DNA of 20,627 nt from Desulfobacterales bacterium (GTDB lineage Bacteria > Desulfobacterota > Desulfobacteria > Desulfobacterales > Desulfobacteraceae), in NCBI GenBank assembly GCA_022361095.1, contig JAKSBO010000619.1, positions 1 through 20,627 on the forward strand, read 5' to 3'. The position numbers and the translations under genes are program-made. The notes beneath the pieces were generated by a model. That model made no database searches and had not been told where the DNA came from. It was given only the letters and a program-made list of their open reading frames with translations. Shown piece by piece: positions 8,604-16,134 of this stretch (positions within the stretch are counted from its first letter, which is position 1; every line of letters begins with the position of its first letter).

Positions 8604-9464
8604 TTATGGAACGGAGAAGATCTTGCTGAAAAGGACCGCTCCTTTTTTATTTTCATTGTCTTTTAGAACGATTTTTAAATTTCTGCCCGACAGGCTGGAA
8701 TTTTTTGGCAGAGATAAAGGGATTCTAACCATGCGTAATTTATTGGGGTAGTATACGGCAGCACCGGAAATCACCCCCACCCTCTCTTCATTTTGGCCGT
8801 TTTCCCCAACCAGGTAAACATCTATATTGACGGATGCGGACCGATTCCCGGAACGTGTCAGGTCAAGATTGACAAACGTCTTTTCGGATTTAACGACGTC
8901 AACGCGGGAAACCCCAACGTTTGATTCTAACTTGCCGTAACGGACAAATACGGGCAGCGTCACCCCGATGAGAAGATCAATATCAAAATTGGTTTGACCT
9001 GCGGGGTTTGCAGCAGCCCCTGTTTTGTCCGAAGGAGACGGCAGGGCAATGGGAGAAAGACTTAAGTGCATTCGGTATTCCCCGTCCGGGATGCCTGCGG
9101 GGCGTCTGGCCATAAGACGTATGGTCTGGGACTTTCCCGGGTCGAGAACGGTCCGGCGGGGCGAATAGCGCAGTATCTTTTTCTGTTCTTCCTGGGCCGG
9201 GGTCGGGGCTTCGATTTTTTTTAGCCGGCCTTGGGGATCCATCTCCATGTGGATCAATTCAATCCGGAACTGCAGGGGCCGGTCCCCGGGATTCACCATG
9301 GTGATGCTGGCCGTACGGTTCCTGCCCTCAAGAAGAATTCGTTGCGGCGAGACCAGAATTCCCCTGGTACGTGCCTGGAGGTTGCCGGGAATAGTGATCA
9401 CACACATCATTCCCAAAATCAGGAAATACACAAAGTTTAATTTATATCGACAGGATATTCTCAT
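8604..9464 (-). CDS. Periplasmic PapD-like pilus assembly chaperone
   Basis: This 286-residue exported protein resembles the fimbrial periplasmic chaperones (PapD/EcpD superfamily), which complete the fold of pilus subunits by donating a beta strand. A signal peptide (about residues 1-31, ending LQA/RTRG) is followed by the first immunoglobulin-like domain beginning GILVSPQRILLEGRNR. The strand-G1 region reads SPRRTVLDPGKSQTIRL, and the conserved IPDGEYRMHLSL follows. The second domain runs to the C-terminus, which ends in a hydrophobic FSKIFSVP. It is longer than PapD (about 220 mature residues). No strong Shine-Dalgarno precedes the ATG at 9464, only a weak GAAAG, so translation may be coupled to the upstream subunit gene, 50 bp away. 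It is the last gene of the usher/DUF4402 cluster and presumably folds the two DUF4402 proteins. Confidence 0.85.
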   Translation of the reverse strand: MRISCRYKLNFVYFLILGMMCVITIPGNLQARTRGILVSPQRILLEGRNRTASITMVNPGDRPLQFRIELIHMEMDPQGRLKKIEAPTPAQEEQKKILRYSPRRTVLDPGKSQTIRLMARRPAGIPDGEYRMHLSLSPIALPSPSDKTGAAANPAGQTNFDIDLLIGVTLPVFVRYGKLESNVGVSRVDVVKSEKTFVNLDLTRSGNRSASVNIDVYLVGENGQNEERVGVISGAAVYYPNKLRMVRIPLSLPKNSSLSGRNLKIVLKDNENKKGAVLFSKIFSVP

Positions 9465-9514
9465 GTATAAATGCTTTCAAAAAATTAAGGCGTTCCAATT
9501 TTTATTGCTGGCCG

Positions 9515-9997
9515 TTATTCAAAAACAACCATAATGACGGTGCTGCCGCTGTAAGATCCCCCGGCCTGTCCCCTTTGAATATTCAGACGGCCGCCGATAT
9601 ACAGATCCAATACACCTCCGGCACTTGAGCCCCCGGCCATGGAAAGGGTGGAGAAATGATCCACAACGATATGGTTCCCGCCCGTGGTCAAGTTTGCGCC
9701 GGCAGGCAAGACCAGGGTACAGGAAAAAGGAAGCCCGGAACTGACACGGATGATGCCGCTGCTCCCCGGGGTGGAGAGTACGGAAACCCCGGCGCTTGTT
9801 TTTACGGTTCCTGCAGGCCCGAACCGGGCGTCGATTTCAATGGTTTCGTTTTGGCTCGGGTCTGCAATGATGGTGCCGAAAGACAAGGGTTGAAGGGCGT
9901 CCACAGTAAGGGCAAACACACGGCAACAGAGCGGGCACAACAGAATCAGGGCCGCCCACAGCAGGGCAATACTTTTTTTATTTTTTGGCCTCATCAT
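9515..9997 (-). CDS. DUF4402-family exported protein, putative fibre subunit (second copy)
   Basis: This 160-residue protein has a signal peptide (about residues 1-29, ending RVFA/LTVD) and one DUF4402-type beta domain. The N-terminal strand LSFGTIIAD and the C-terminal YIGGRLNIQRGQAGGSYSG are the parts that define the family; they match the neighbouring gene product. The body is rich in Gly, Ser, Thr and Val, with no Cys after the signal region except one near the middle. AGAGG lies six bases before the ATG at 9997; a second ATG follows directly. It sits 39 bp after its paralogue and 50 bp before the chaperone gene. DUF4402 has no biochemically settled role that I can cite. A fibre or surface subunit is inferred from its place between usher-like and chaperone genes. 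Confidence 0.8.
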   Translation of the reverse strand: MMRPKNKKSIALLWAALILLCPLCCRVFALTVDALQPLSFGTIIADPSQNETIEIDARFGPAGTVKTSAGVSVLSTPGSSGIIRVSSGLPFSCTLVLPAGANLTTGGNHIVVDHFSTLSMAGGSSAGGVLDLYIGGRLNIQRGQAGGSYSGSTVIMVVFE

Positions 9998-10036
9998 CTT
10001 TTGCCTCTGACGGCAGCGGCCTTCAATATTAAAATT

Positions 10037-10570
10037 TTACTGGTAATTGACGGCAATGACATCGGCTCCGCCACTGGCATATGTGTCTGCAGTCTGGCCT
10101 GCGCTTATGGAGAGCCGGCCGCCGACATAGATGGTCCCGCTTCCTGCTCCGTCAAGTGTCAGGGGCGTCGGGGTTGAATAGGTGGCAATCTGGTCAACCG
10201 TCATGGTAATAAGTCCGGTTGTATCATCATCAATCACAATTGACGCCGGATAGGTGATGTCCACGATGGCGTTGGGAACCGTGGAGGTCACATTTATTGT
10301 GCCGCTGGAACCGGCCACGGTTATATTTGTGAGGGCACCGGTTGTGGCCACGGGCTGTGCAGCGCCTGCAGAGGCATCAATGATCACGGTGTCTGCACCC
10401 GCACTAATGATCGTGCCAAAATCAACGGTTGCATTGCTCACCGTAAGGCTTGCCTGCTGGATCACTGCGTTGACCGTAATGGTTGAATCCACTGCCGGCG
10501 CGCTGCCCGGCATAGACATCAAAAGGGCTGCCGCCAGCACGATATACCTGCAAAACATTCTTTTTTTCAT
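10037..10570 (-). CDS. DUF4402-family exported protein, putative major fibre subunit (first copy)
   Basis: This 177-residue protein has a clear signal peptide (MKKR start, hydrophobic core, cleavage near APA/VDST at about residue 26). A DUF4402 beta domain follows with VDFGTIISAG near the N-terminus and IYVGGRLSISAGQTADTYASG near the C-terminus, ending in alternating hydrophobic VIAVNYQ. There is no Cys in the mature part. Low complexity of Thr, Ala, Val and Ile fits an all-beta fibre protein. AAAGGA lies seven bases before the ATG, the strongest binding site in the cluster, which suits the more abundant subunit. It follows the usher gene after 121 bp, a gap large enough for an internal promoter, though none was recognised. 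Together with the 9515-9997 paralogue it may form major and minor subunits; this is inference. Confidence 0.83.
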   Translation of the reverse strand: MKKRMFCRYIVLAAALLMSMPGSAPAVDSTITVNAVIQQASLTVSNATVDFGTIISAGADTVIIDASAGAAQPVATTGALTNITVAGSSGTINVTSTVPNAIVDITYPASIVIDDDTTGLITMTVDQIATYSTPTPLTLDGAGSGTIYVGGRLSISAGQTADTYASGGADVIAVNYQ

Positions 10571-10691
10571 CCCGATTTCCTTTCGTTGTTACGCGCTTAG
10601 CTGGTTTTTCTAGTGAGATATTCTTTCTTTCGGCAATTCAAGAAGATCCCTTAAATTTTTTCCTGTCCCGGGCGTGCTTGAAAGCCGCAGG

Positions 10692-13600
10692 TTACAGGGA
10701 TATCATCCGTGCATATTGTTGCTTTTGGGCCAGGGCGTTTTGCAGGCCGCCTGCGGCCTGCCGGTCTTCAAAACGGCCCACCATGACCCTGTACCAGATC
10801 CCCTTCTGGGGACCAAGATCCACCCTGCGGATGTATCTGGCCTCATCGCCCAGGAGATTTCCGAATTTTTTATTCACTTCGCCAAGGGCCTTTTCCGCCC
10901 TTTCCGGTTGCCTGAAGGATGCCAGGTGGATACTGATATCATTTTTCTTCTCAATGGGAACCATCCGGGTATAGGGTTTTTGCATTTTTATTTTCTTTGC
11001 AAGGGCTTGCGCCTCATCATTGCTCTGGAACCGGCCTGCCACTACCCTTTGCCACACGCCTTTGTCCGGCCCAAGGTCAACCGTCCTGATTGAAAACGGC
11101 TGGTCTTTAAGCAAGGACGGATATTGGGTTTTCAGTTCCCCGATACTCAATTTTGCCTTTTCCATGGTCCTGAAAGAGGTCATATGAACCCCTGCGTCCC
11201 CTTTGGGTTCCAAGGGGACCACGTTACAATAGGGGGCATGCATTCGAATCCGCTTCCTAAGTGCTTCAGCCATCCGGCGCTTGCCGGATGCGCTGACCAC
11301 CACCCTGTACCATTGGCCTTTTTCAGGCCCCAGATCCTTTTTTTGGACCGTATAATCACAGCCGCTCAATAGTTTGGGGTATTGTTTTTTCAAAAAGGAT
11401 ATACCGGCTACCGCTTTTTCAGGGGTCCGGTAGGACGTCAGATGGACACCGTACCGCTGCCCGGTATCCGGCTGGTCCGGAGAATCGGATAGAGCTTCAG
11501 CTTTAGGTTGCGGCATGGCTTGGCGGACATGTTGAGCCGGCTGTGCCGGTGCTGCGGCAATGGTGTCCGCATCTTTTCCCGCAAGGGATTTTTCCTGCAC
11601 GGGCGGGACTTGCAATGTCACCGGAACATGCACAGGAGGCGGTGCTTGGCTTTGAACCGGTTTTTGGGCCAGGATTTCGGGCTCAGCCGCTTTTTTGTGC
11701 AGCACCAGATCCCGGCCGCTTACCACATCTCCCTCACTGCCGATCAGAATCTCACCCAGCCCTTCTGCCCGGGAGGTAAACCGGAGGCTGTCATCCGGGT
11801 GGAGCCGAACCGAATACCTGCCCGGGGGCACCTTCATAAACAGGTAGAAGCCATCATATTCGGACCGGGTTTCGTCTGCCACGTCACCGTTTTCATCCAC
11901 CAGTTGCAGGCGGGTATTGGGCAGGGGCGACTTGTCCCCGTCTTCTTTGGCAAGGCGGACGGTGCCTTCTATTTCGCTGGTCGCGATAACCGGTATTTCC
12001 ACGAGCTCCGCATGGCCGGGCCTGGGAACGATGGAGTTGCCTGTTTGAGAAGGTTCCCAGAACGGGTCCTCAAGTGAGTTTTTATCCACTACAACATCGG
12101 TGGGGGTGTACTTTTTCAAGCCGGTCAACAGTGCCACCCCGTCTTCATTGGTCTGTGCCTGCTTAAAGGCCTGGGGCGCGTCAACTTTGGCACCTTCAAC
12201 AGGCCGGTCTCCCTGGTCGAAAACGGCGTTGTTGTTGCGGTCGTAAAATACCCGGGCCGAAACCCTGCCCGTGTCTGCGCTTTTTTCCGAGGTCATATAC
12301 ATTTTTTTGCTTCTGGGTTCCCTGCCGATGGAGGTGGTCACTGCCAAACTGGCGATGAACTCCCCGTCCGATCCATAGCTCACCTGGGGGGAGAGAATGT
12401 ATTTTCCGTTTTTCCAATTGAGTCTTACACCCCCTGTCACTTTATCCTGGGCCTCAAGTTCCGCCTTGAAGAGCAGTTCCGTACTAAGATCGTCCATGGG
12501 ATTAAACTGGGTTGATAATTCCAGGCCTTCAATTTCTAATTTCGGGGCCACTTCATAATCCAGGGCACCGCGTACCCGAAGATTTTTAAAGTTACCCGTA
12601 GCCCGCAACTGCCCTTCCAGTTCCGACTCTTCCCAGGCAGGACTGTCGTTCCAATCAAGCCGGTTATTCAAATAGGTGCTGCCCATGTTTGCCCCCAGGT
12701 TCAACGATAACAGGTTGTCCGAGGACTGCTCCTTTTGGCTTCCCCGGTAGGAGAGGGTATAGGGAATATCCGGGAATTTTTCCCCATTCTCCAGAACACC
12801 TGAAAAAGAGATGTCGGTCCTTGCCTTAAGGGGATCTGCCCCGGAAATGTTTTCGGCGGTAAAATTATTGTAGAACTGCTGGCTGAGCCGGAGATCCACG
12901 GGGCCCGCCTTGGTTTCGGTTCCGGTCTGGAGAAAGAGCTGGGCCGCATTTCCGCCCTGGGTGTCATGGACATAGTCTGCGCCTGCAAATACACCGCCCA
13001 TGGCAGCTTTGATGCCGGTATTGAGATATTCATGGCGCTCTTTGTTCAGCTGCTGGCTCTGGATGCCGCCGCTTAAAGATACCTGCTCGTTTATCCCGTA
13101 TTCATACTGGCCCACCATGCGTACCGCATCCTGGTCCAGGGTTTTGAATTCCGGATTTGGATCCACCAGGGTGGAATTCTGGGTGGTGACGGAGAGGTGG
13201 TATTCCCCTTCTCCTTTGCGAAGCATGTCATTGCCCACATTCATGCTTTTGGTCTGGGTTCGTTTTTGGCCCTGGGGCCCGTAAAAAATCAGTTCAAAAT
13301 CATTCTTTCCATAAAACAGATCAACCTCTTTGAAGTCGTAGCGGCCGTCAGATTCCACCCGCTGTGATCCGACCAGATTGCCGTTCCTGTAGAGCTCCAC
13401 ATCCCATCCCGGGGGAAGGTCCCCTTCAAACCGGGTGGTGTCGAAATCCCGTGTGCGGTTGAGTGCCTGGTTGGTAATGGTGCCGCCGGTTTCATTCTGC
13501 CCTGACGAAATAATGGGAAAATCGGGCACCTGGACATCCCCCACCGCAATGTGGGTGGCTTTCATGGGGCCCAGGATATTGCCGTCCGGATCACCCCGTT

Positions 13601-14741
13601 CCAGGGTGATCCGGCTGTTTTGCAGGCCGTCCTCATCATCCCCGGCAAAAAATATATCAGCGGTCATCTTGCCGACATCCCCCCGGGCAAGGAGACTGTA
13701 CTCTCCTGAAAATCCATTATCCCGTTCCTTGCCGCTTTCGTGGGCGCCCTGGAGGGAAATATCCATTACCGGGACTTCCAAAAGGTTGTAGCGGCTCTTT
13801 TTCCTGGGCAGGACAGCATTGTTCCTGTCGCCTTTTATAACTTGTCCCAGGCGGCTTTCACGTTCTGCACGTGCCTGGAAGGGGAGATCCTCACGGGGAT
13901 TGATTTTAATAGACTGGTTGTAGAAGTCATAAGTGAAATCCACTGGGAACCATTCCCCCAGAACCTGTGCATCCACATAGATTTCGCCGTCGGCAGATCC
14001 GGCTTTCCCTTCCGGGATCTTCAGTTGTCTGCCCTCAATAACGGCCTCACCCTTTGACAGGTCAAGGGAAAATTGCCGGCCTTCTGAAATAAACCAGCCT
14101 TTTGCCGTTTGGGACGCGGCATCCACTCGGATATTAAAATCAATAACCCGGGTGATCTCTTCCAAAGGAATCAATACCCGGTTATTATCCCCGTAGGCCG
14201 TCATCCCGGAACTGAGCAGCATATTTTTATACTGCGCATCCAGTATCAAAAGGTTATCCGGACTGATCAGCTCCCTGCCGGGTCCGTCTCCCGGGGCGGC
14301 GGGTCTGATTGGCGTCCCGGGAGCCGGGGGGCTGACGGCCAGCGTATCAGGGCTTGGCTGTATCTCAGGCGTTGCTTTTGGGGTTATGCCGGTGCCGGGC
14401 AAGGATTTGGCGTTGGTAAACGCCTCACTGCTCAGCAGAAAAATATTGTGATTGCCAAGTTTCTGGGTCAATTCGTCAAAACGTTTCCAGTCTATGGCAC
14501 GGCCCTGACCGGCATTTTCAAGTAATTCGTGGCGCTGCAAAAGGATATCACCGAGCCGGAACGCAAGATCGTCATTTTTTTGACGAATCCGTGTCCACTT
14601 TTCATACTGTGCCGTCGGCTTGAGCAGTTTATCTGCCTTTGCCAATACGAACACACGGGAAAATGGGTCGGAACGTGCCCCCTTGGGGGAACCTGCCAAA
14701 TCGGCAGTTTTGGATGTTCCTATCCCTGAAATCGGCTCCAT
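10692..14741 (-). CDS. Usher-like outer-membrane barrel protein with three C-terminal SPOR domains
   Basis: This 1349-residue protein appears to be the secretion pore of the fibre cluster. A helical, hydrophilic N-terminus (1-110) and a Pro-rich linker (115-155) lead to a beta domain at 155-285 resembling copper-amine-oxidase N-like stalks. Residues 310-800 have the alternating strands of a beta barrel. Within them FEGDLPPGWDVELYRNG to LIFYGPQGQ (438-492) resembles the usher/plug signature. Residues 828-920 carry an SdrD-like motif (FYDRNNNAVFDQGDRPVEGA), and 925-1015 a carboxypeptidase-regulatory-like fold. A Pro/Ala linker precedes three SPOR repeats at 1096-1177, 1183-1263 and 1269-1349, each with a (D/K)LGPxKGxWxRV core; SPOR binds denuded peptidoglycan. 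AGGAG lies five bases before the ATG, and an in-frame TAA lies seven codons upstream, so the start is firm. No signal peptide is visible, which is odd for an outer-membrane protein. Usher identity is by resemblance, not proof. Confidence 0.75.
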   Translation of the reverse strand: MEPISGIGTSKTADLAGSPKGARSDPFSRVFVLAKADKLLKPTAQYEKWTRIRQKNDDLAFRLGDILLQRHELLENAGQGRAIDWKRFDELTQKLGNHNIFLLSSEAFTNAKSLPGTGITPKATPEIQPSPDTLAVSPPAPGTPIRPAAPGDGPGRELISPDNLLILDAQYKNMLLSSGMTAYGDNNRVLIPLEEITRVIDFNIRVDAASQTAKGWFISEGRQFSLDLSKGEAVIEGRQLKIPEGKAGSADGEIYVDAQVLGEWFPVDFTYDFYNQSIKINPREDLPFQARAERESRLGQVIKGDRNNAVLPRKKSRYNLLEVPVMDISLQGAHESGKERDNGFSGEYSLLARGDVGKMTADIFFAGDDEDGLQNSRITLERGDPDGNILGPMKATHIAVGDVQVPDFPIISSGQNETGGTITNQALNRTRDFDTTRFEGDLPPGWDVELYRNGNLVGSQRVESDGRYDFKEVDLFYGKNDFELIFYGPQGQKRTQTKSMNVGNDMLRKGEGEYHLSVTTQNSTLVDPNPEFKTLDQDAVRMVGQYEYGINEQVSLSGGIQSQQLNKERHEYLNTGIKAAMGGVFAGADYVHDTQGGNAAQLFLQTGTETKAGPVDLRLSQQFYNNFTAENISGADPLKARTDISFSGVLENGEKFPDIPYTLSYRGSQKEQSSDNLLSLNLGANMGSTYLNNRLDWNDSPAWEESELEGQLRATGNFKNLRVRGALDYEVAPKLEIEGLELSTQFNPMDDLSTELLFKAELEAQDKVTGGVRLNWKNGKYILSPQVSYGSDGEFIASLAVTTSIGREPRSKKMYMTSEKSADTGRVSARVFYDRNNNAVFDQGDRPVEGAKVDAPQAFKQAQTNEDGVALLTGLKKYTPTDVVVDKNSLEDPFWEPSQTGNSIVPRPGHAELVEIPVIATSEIEGTVRLAKEDGDKSPLPNTRLQLVDENGDVADETRSEYDGFYLFMKVPPGRYSVRLHPDDSLRFTSRAEGLGEILIGSEGDVVSGRDLVLHKKAAEPEILAQKPVQSQAPPPVHVPVTLQVPPVQEKSLAGKDADTIAAAPAQPAQHVRQAMPQPKAEALSDSPDQPDTGQRYGVHLTSYRTPEKAVAGISFLKKQYPKLLSGCDYTVQKKDLGPEKGQWYRVVVSASGKRRMAEALRKRIRMHAPYCNVVPLEPKGDAGVHMTSFRTMEKAKLSIGELKTQYPSLLKDQPFSIRTVDLGPDKGVWQRVVAGRFQSNDEAQALAKKIKMQKPYTRMVPIEKKNDISIHLASFRQPERAEKALGEVNKKFGNLLGDEARYIRRVDLGPQKGIWYRVMVGRFEDRQAAGGLQNALAQKQQYARMISL
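10695..11459 (-). repeat. Three tandem SPOR-domain coding repeats in the usher-like gene
   Basis: Three units of about 82-85 codons each align by eye: (H)LTSYR/MTSFR/LASFR at the first strand, then a helix with EKA or ERA, then (K/V)DLGP(E/D/Q)KG(Q/V/I)W(Y/Q)RV, then a second helix ending in a (V/I)(V/I)P(L/I)- or ISL-type strand. The units differ at many positions, so they are old duplications rather than a recent tandem copy. Confidence 0.8.
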
Positions 14742-14787
14742 GCCATCTCCTGCATTCCATTATAAAAGAAATTCTGTTATCTACAGG

Positions 14788-14803
14788 AGCAAATTGGATG
14801 CCA
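14788..14803 (-). promoter_or_regulatory. Sigma-54 (-24/-12) promoter of the usher/DUF4402/chaperone cluster
   Basis: On the minus strand the bases read TGGCATCCAATTTGCT. This matches the RpoN consensus TGGCAC-N5-TTGC with a single change, and the invariant GG (14802-14801) and GC (14790-14789) are exactly ten bases apart. Transcription would begin near 14777, giving a leader of about 35 nt before the usher ATG at 14741. A TATAAT at 14764-14759 has no decent -35 and would leave almost no leader. If correct, the cluster needs an enhancer-binding activator, none of which is encoded in the window. Confidence 0.7.
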
Positions 14804-14874
14804 GACGATGATAGCGCAGCCATCCGTTAGACGTTTTACAGGGCCTTCAAAGATGTTGATGACTATTGCTTTGT

Positions 14875-14904
14875 TTGACAGAGAAGGGTTTTTTCCCGGG
14901 AAAA
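14875..14904 (+). promoter_or_regulatory. Possible promoter with perfect palindrome upstream of the GIY-YIG-like gene
   Basis: TTGACA at 14875-14880 is a perfect -35 box, but the best -10 (GAAAAT at 14900-14905) is poor and 19 bases away. Between them lies TTTTCCCGGGAAAA (14891-14904), a perfect 14-bp palindrome that could be an operator. It stands 24 bases before the preferred ATG at 14929. Confidence 0.35.
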
Positions 14905-14928
14905 TGTAAAAAAATGATAGTAGGCAAA

Positions 14929-15267
14929 ATGAACGCTACGTGTGTATTCACAGGGGAATCCGGAAGGAAATATACCTTTGAATTGTATTCCAGGAGCGCC
15001 CCCCTTCCGGAAAACGGCGGGCTTTACATTCTAACTTACACGCATCCCCGGGGTCATCTGGCCGGAGTTAAGATCAATATCCTTAACATTGGAAAAACAG
15101 AGAACCTTGATCTTTTGATTAAAGGCCTTCAACAGTGTGAACGTCTAAAAGAACAGTGCTGGAATTATAATTATATACTTTGCCTCGATGATCCGGAACG
15201 CAGAGATGAGTACTTGAACGATTTGCTGAAAAACAATCCTGCAATTGATTGTTCTATTTCTCGATAG
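14929..15267 (+). CDS. Small GIY-YIG-like hypothetical protein
   Basis: This reads as a real 112-residue protein rather than a shadow. Its N-terminus CVFTGESGRKYTFELYS, the GGLYILTYT strand, and LNIGKTENLDLL after a variable stretch follow the layout of small GIY-YIG-like proteins of about 100 residues: a start of the FTGxSGKxYxFxVY type, a GxVYxx strand and an xxYIGQTxDL strand. Here the second motif is NIGKT, not YIGQT, and the later catalytic Arg and Glu of true nucleases are not clear, so nuclease activity is doubtful. I prefer the ATG at 14929 by family alignment, although only a weak AGG lies before it; ATG 14914 or TTG 14866 would add 5 or 21 residues. It is divergent from the usher gene and convergent with the kinase gene. 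GTTCTAT/ATAGAAC (15251-15270) forms a 7-bp hairpin over its stop codon. Confidence 0.6.
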   Translation: MNATCVFTGESGRKYTFELYSRSAPLPENGGLYILTYTHPRGHLAGVKINILNIGKTENLDLLIKGLQQCERLKEQCWNYNYILCLDDPERRDEYLNDLLKNNPAIDCSISR

Positions 15268-15370
15268 AACGGCTCACACTGAAAAGAGACAGTCTGCCGG
15301 ATATTTTTGATTCTAAACCTGCCCCTTCCAAGAACGGAACGAACCGTATAAAAAATTTTAGAAATTCAAA

Positions 15371-16114
15371 TCAACTTTTTTTATTCAGCACAAAGCCCAA
15401 AAATTTGTCCGGGGGCAGCAGGGACACGGCTTTTTCTATATCCGCTTTGGGCGTCACCCGGGCTTCAACCACCATGATGATGCCGTCCATCATGGGGGCC
15501 ATGGAAATGGCCTCGGAACGTTCGAGGACCGGCGGGGCGTCGAAAAACACATACCGGTCGGAATACCGCTGCCCCATCTCTGTCACAAGCGCCTCCATGG
15601 CCTCTGAAGACAGGATTTCGGTAGAATTCACTACTGTTTCATCACCGGATATCAGGGTCAGCTTTTCTATGCCCGGCCAGATAATCAAATCGTTTAACGG
15701 AACGCCGTGGAGAAAGTAATCAATCAGACTGTGCTCATGATTAATCCCTAGGTATTTATGGATGTCCTGTCCCTTGAAATCGCAGTCTACCAGAAGCACG
15801 GTCTGGTTGAATTCCCGGGCAAAGACAAAGCCCATGTTGATGCTGGTAATGGTTTTCCCCTCGTTTTTATTGGGGCTTGTGATCATCAGGGTATTTAGTT
15901 TTTTCTTTTTGGCCTGCTGCTGAATCCGGGTTCTTAGAATTTTATAATATTCAACTTCAGGCGCGTCGGGATTGATGCAGATCCCCCGGTTTTTCAGGAC
16001 AAGGTCCGGATCAATCCGATATTCCCGTGATTTTTTGTATACCGGGGTTTCAAAGGACAAAGGGGTAACCCTGTCCCGGGTGTGGCCTTTTTCCATGACT
16101 GCTTCCTGGGTCAT
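15371..16114 (-). CDS. CpsD/CapB-type polysaccharide tyrosine kinase (BY-kinase)
   Basis: This 247-residue cytoplasmic P-loop ATPase is of the bacterial tyrosine kinase type that works with Wzz/GumC proteins to control polysaccharide length and export. Walker A is SPNKNEGKT (80-88), Walker A' is VLLVDCDFKG (106-115) and Walker B is FFDAPP (190-195). The EYYKILRTRI helix (55-64) is where such kinases form rings. The extreme C-terminus is FVLNKKS: the Tyr-rich tail that is autophosphorylated in Wzc and CapB is absent. The layout resembles the kinases of XrtA/PEP-CTERM exopolysaccharide loci, but no exosortase or PEP-CTERM protein is in the window. The start at 16114 has AGGAG ten bases upstream. 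It lies 20 bp after the Wzz gene and ends the operon, facing the GIY-YIG-like gene with about 100 bp between them. Confidence 0.87.
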   Translation of the reverse strand: MTQEAVMEKGHTRDRVTPLSFETPVYKKSREYRIDPDLVLKNRGICINPDAPEVEYYKILRTRIQQQAKKKKLNTLMITSPNKNEGKTITSINMGFVFAREFNQTVLLVDCDFKGQDIHKYLGINHEHSLIDYFLHGVPLNDLIIWPGIEKLTLISGDETVVNSTEILSSEAMEALVTEMGQRYSDRYVFFDAPPVLERSEAISMAPMMDGIIMVVEARVTPKADIEKAVSLLPPDKFLGFVLNKKS

Positions 16115-16134
16115 TTTTCGCTTACTCCTGCATG

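Noticed and set aside
8628..8650. Terminator-like AAAAGGA/TCCTTTT with T-run on the plus strand
   Set aside because: It lies inside the chaperone coding sequence near its 3' end and there is no plus-strand gene upstream for it to serve.
8414..8656. 80-codon minus-strand ORF across the tandem hairpins
   Set aside because: It overlaps the 3' end of the chaperone gene in another frame and its sequence is dictated by the palindromes; it has no family resemblance or good ribosome binding site.
14759..14764. TATAAT on the minus strand before the usher gene
   Set aside because: No acceptable -35 lies 16-18 bases upstream and the transcript would begin almost at the ribosome binding site; the -24/-12 element is the better candidate.
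15251..15270. Hairpin GTTCTAT/ATAGAAC as a terminator of the GIY-YIG-like gene
   Set aside because: It is A/T-rich, overlaps the stop codon and has no following T-run.
15249..15719. 156-codon plus-strand ORF
   Set aside because: It is antisense to the tyrosine kinase, Ser/Arg-rich with no recognisable domain; the kinase on the other strand has intact Walker motifs.
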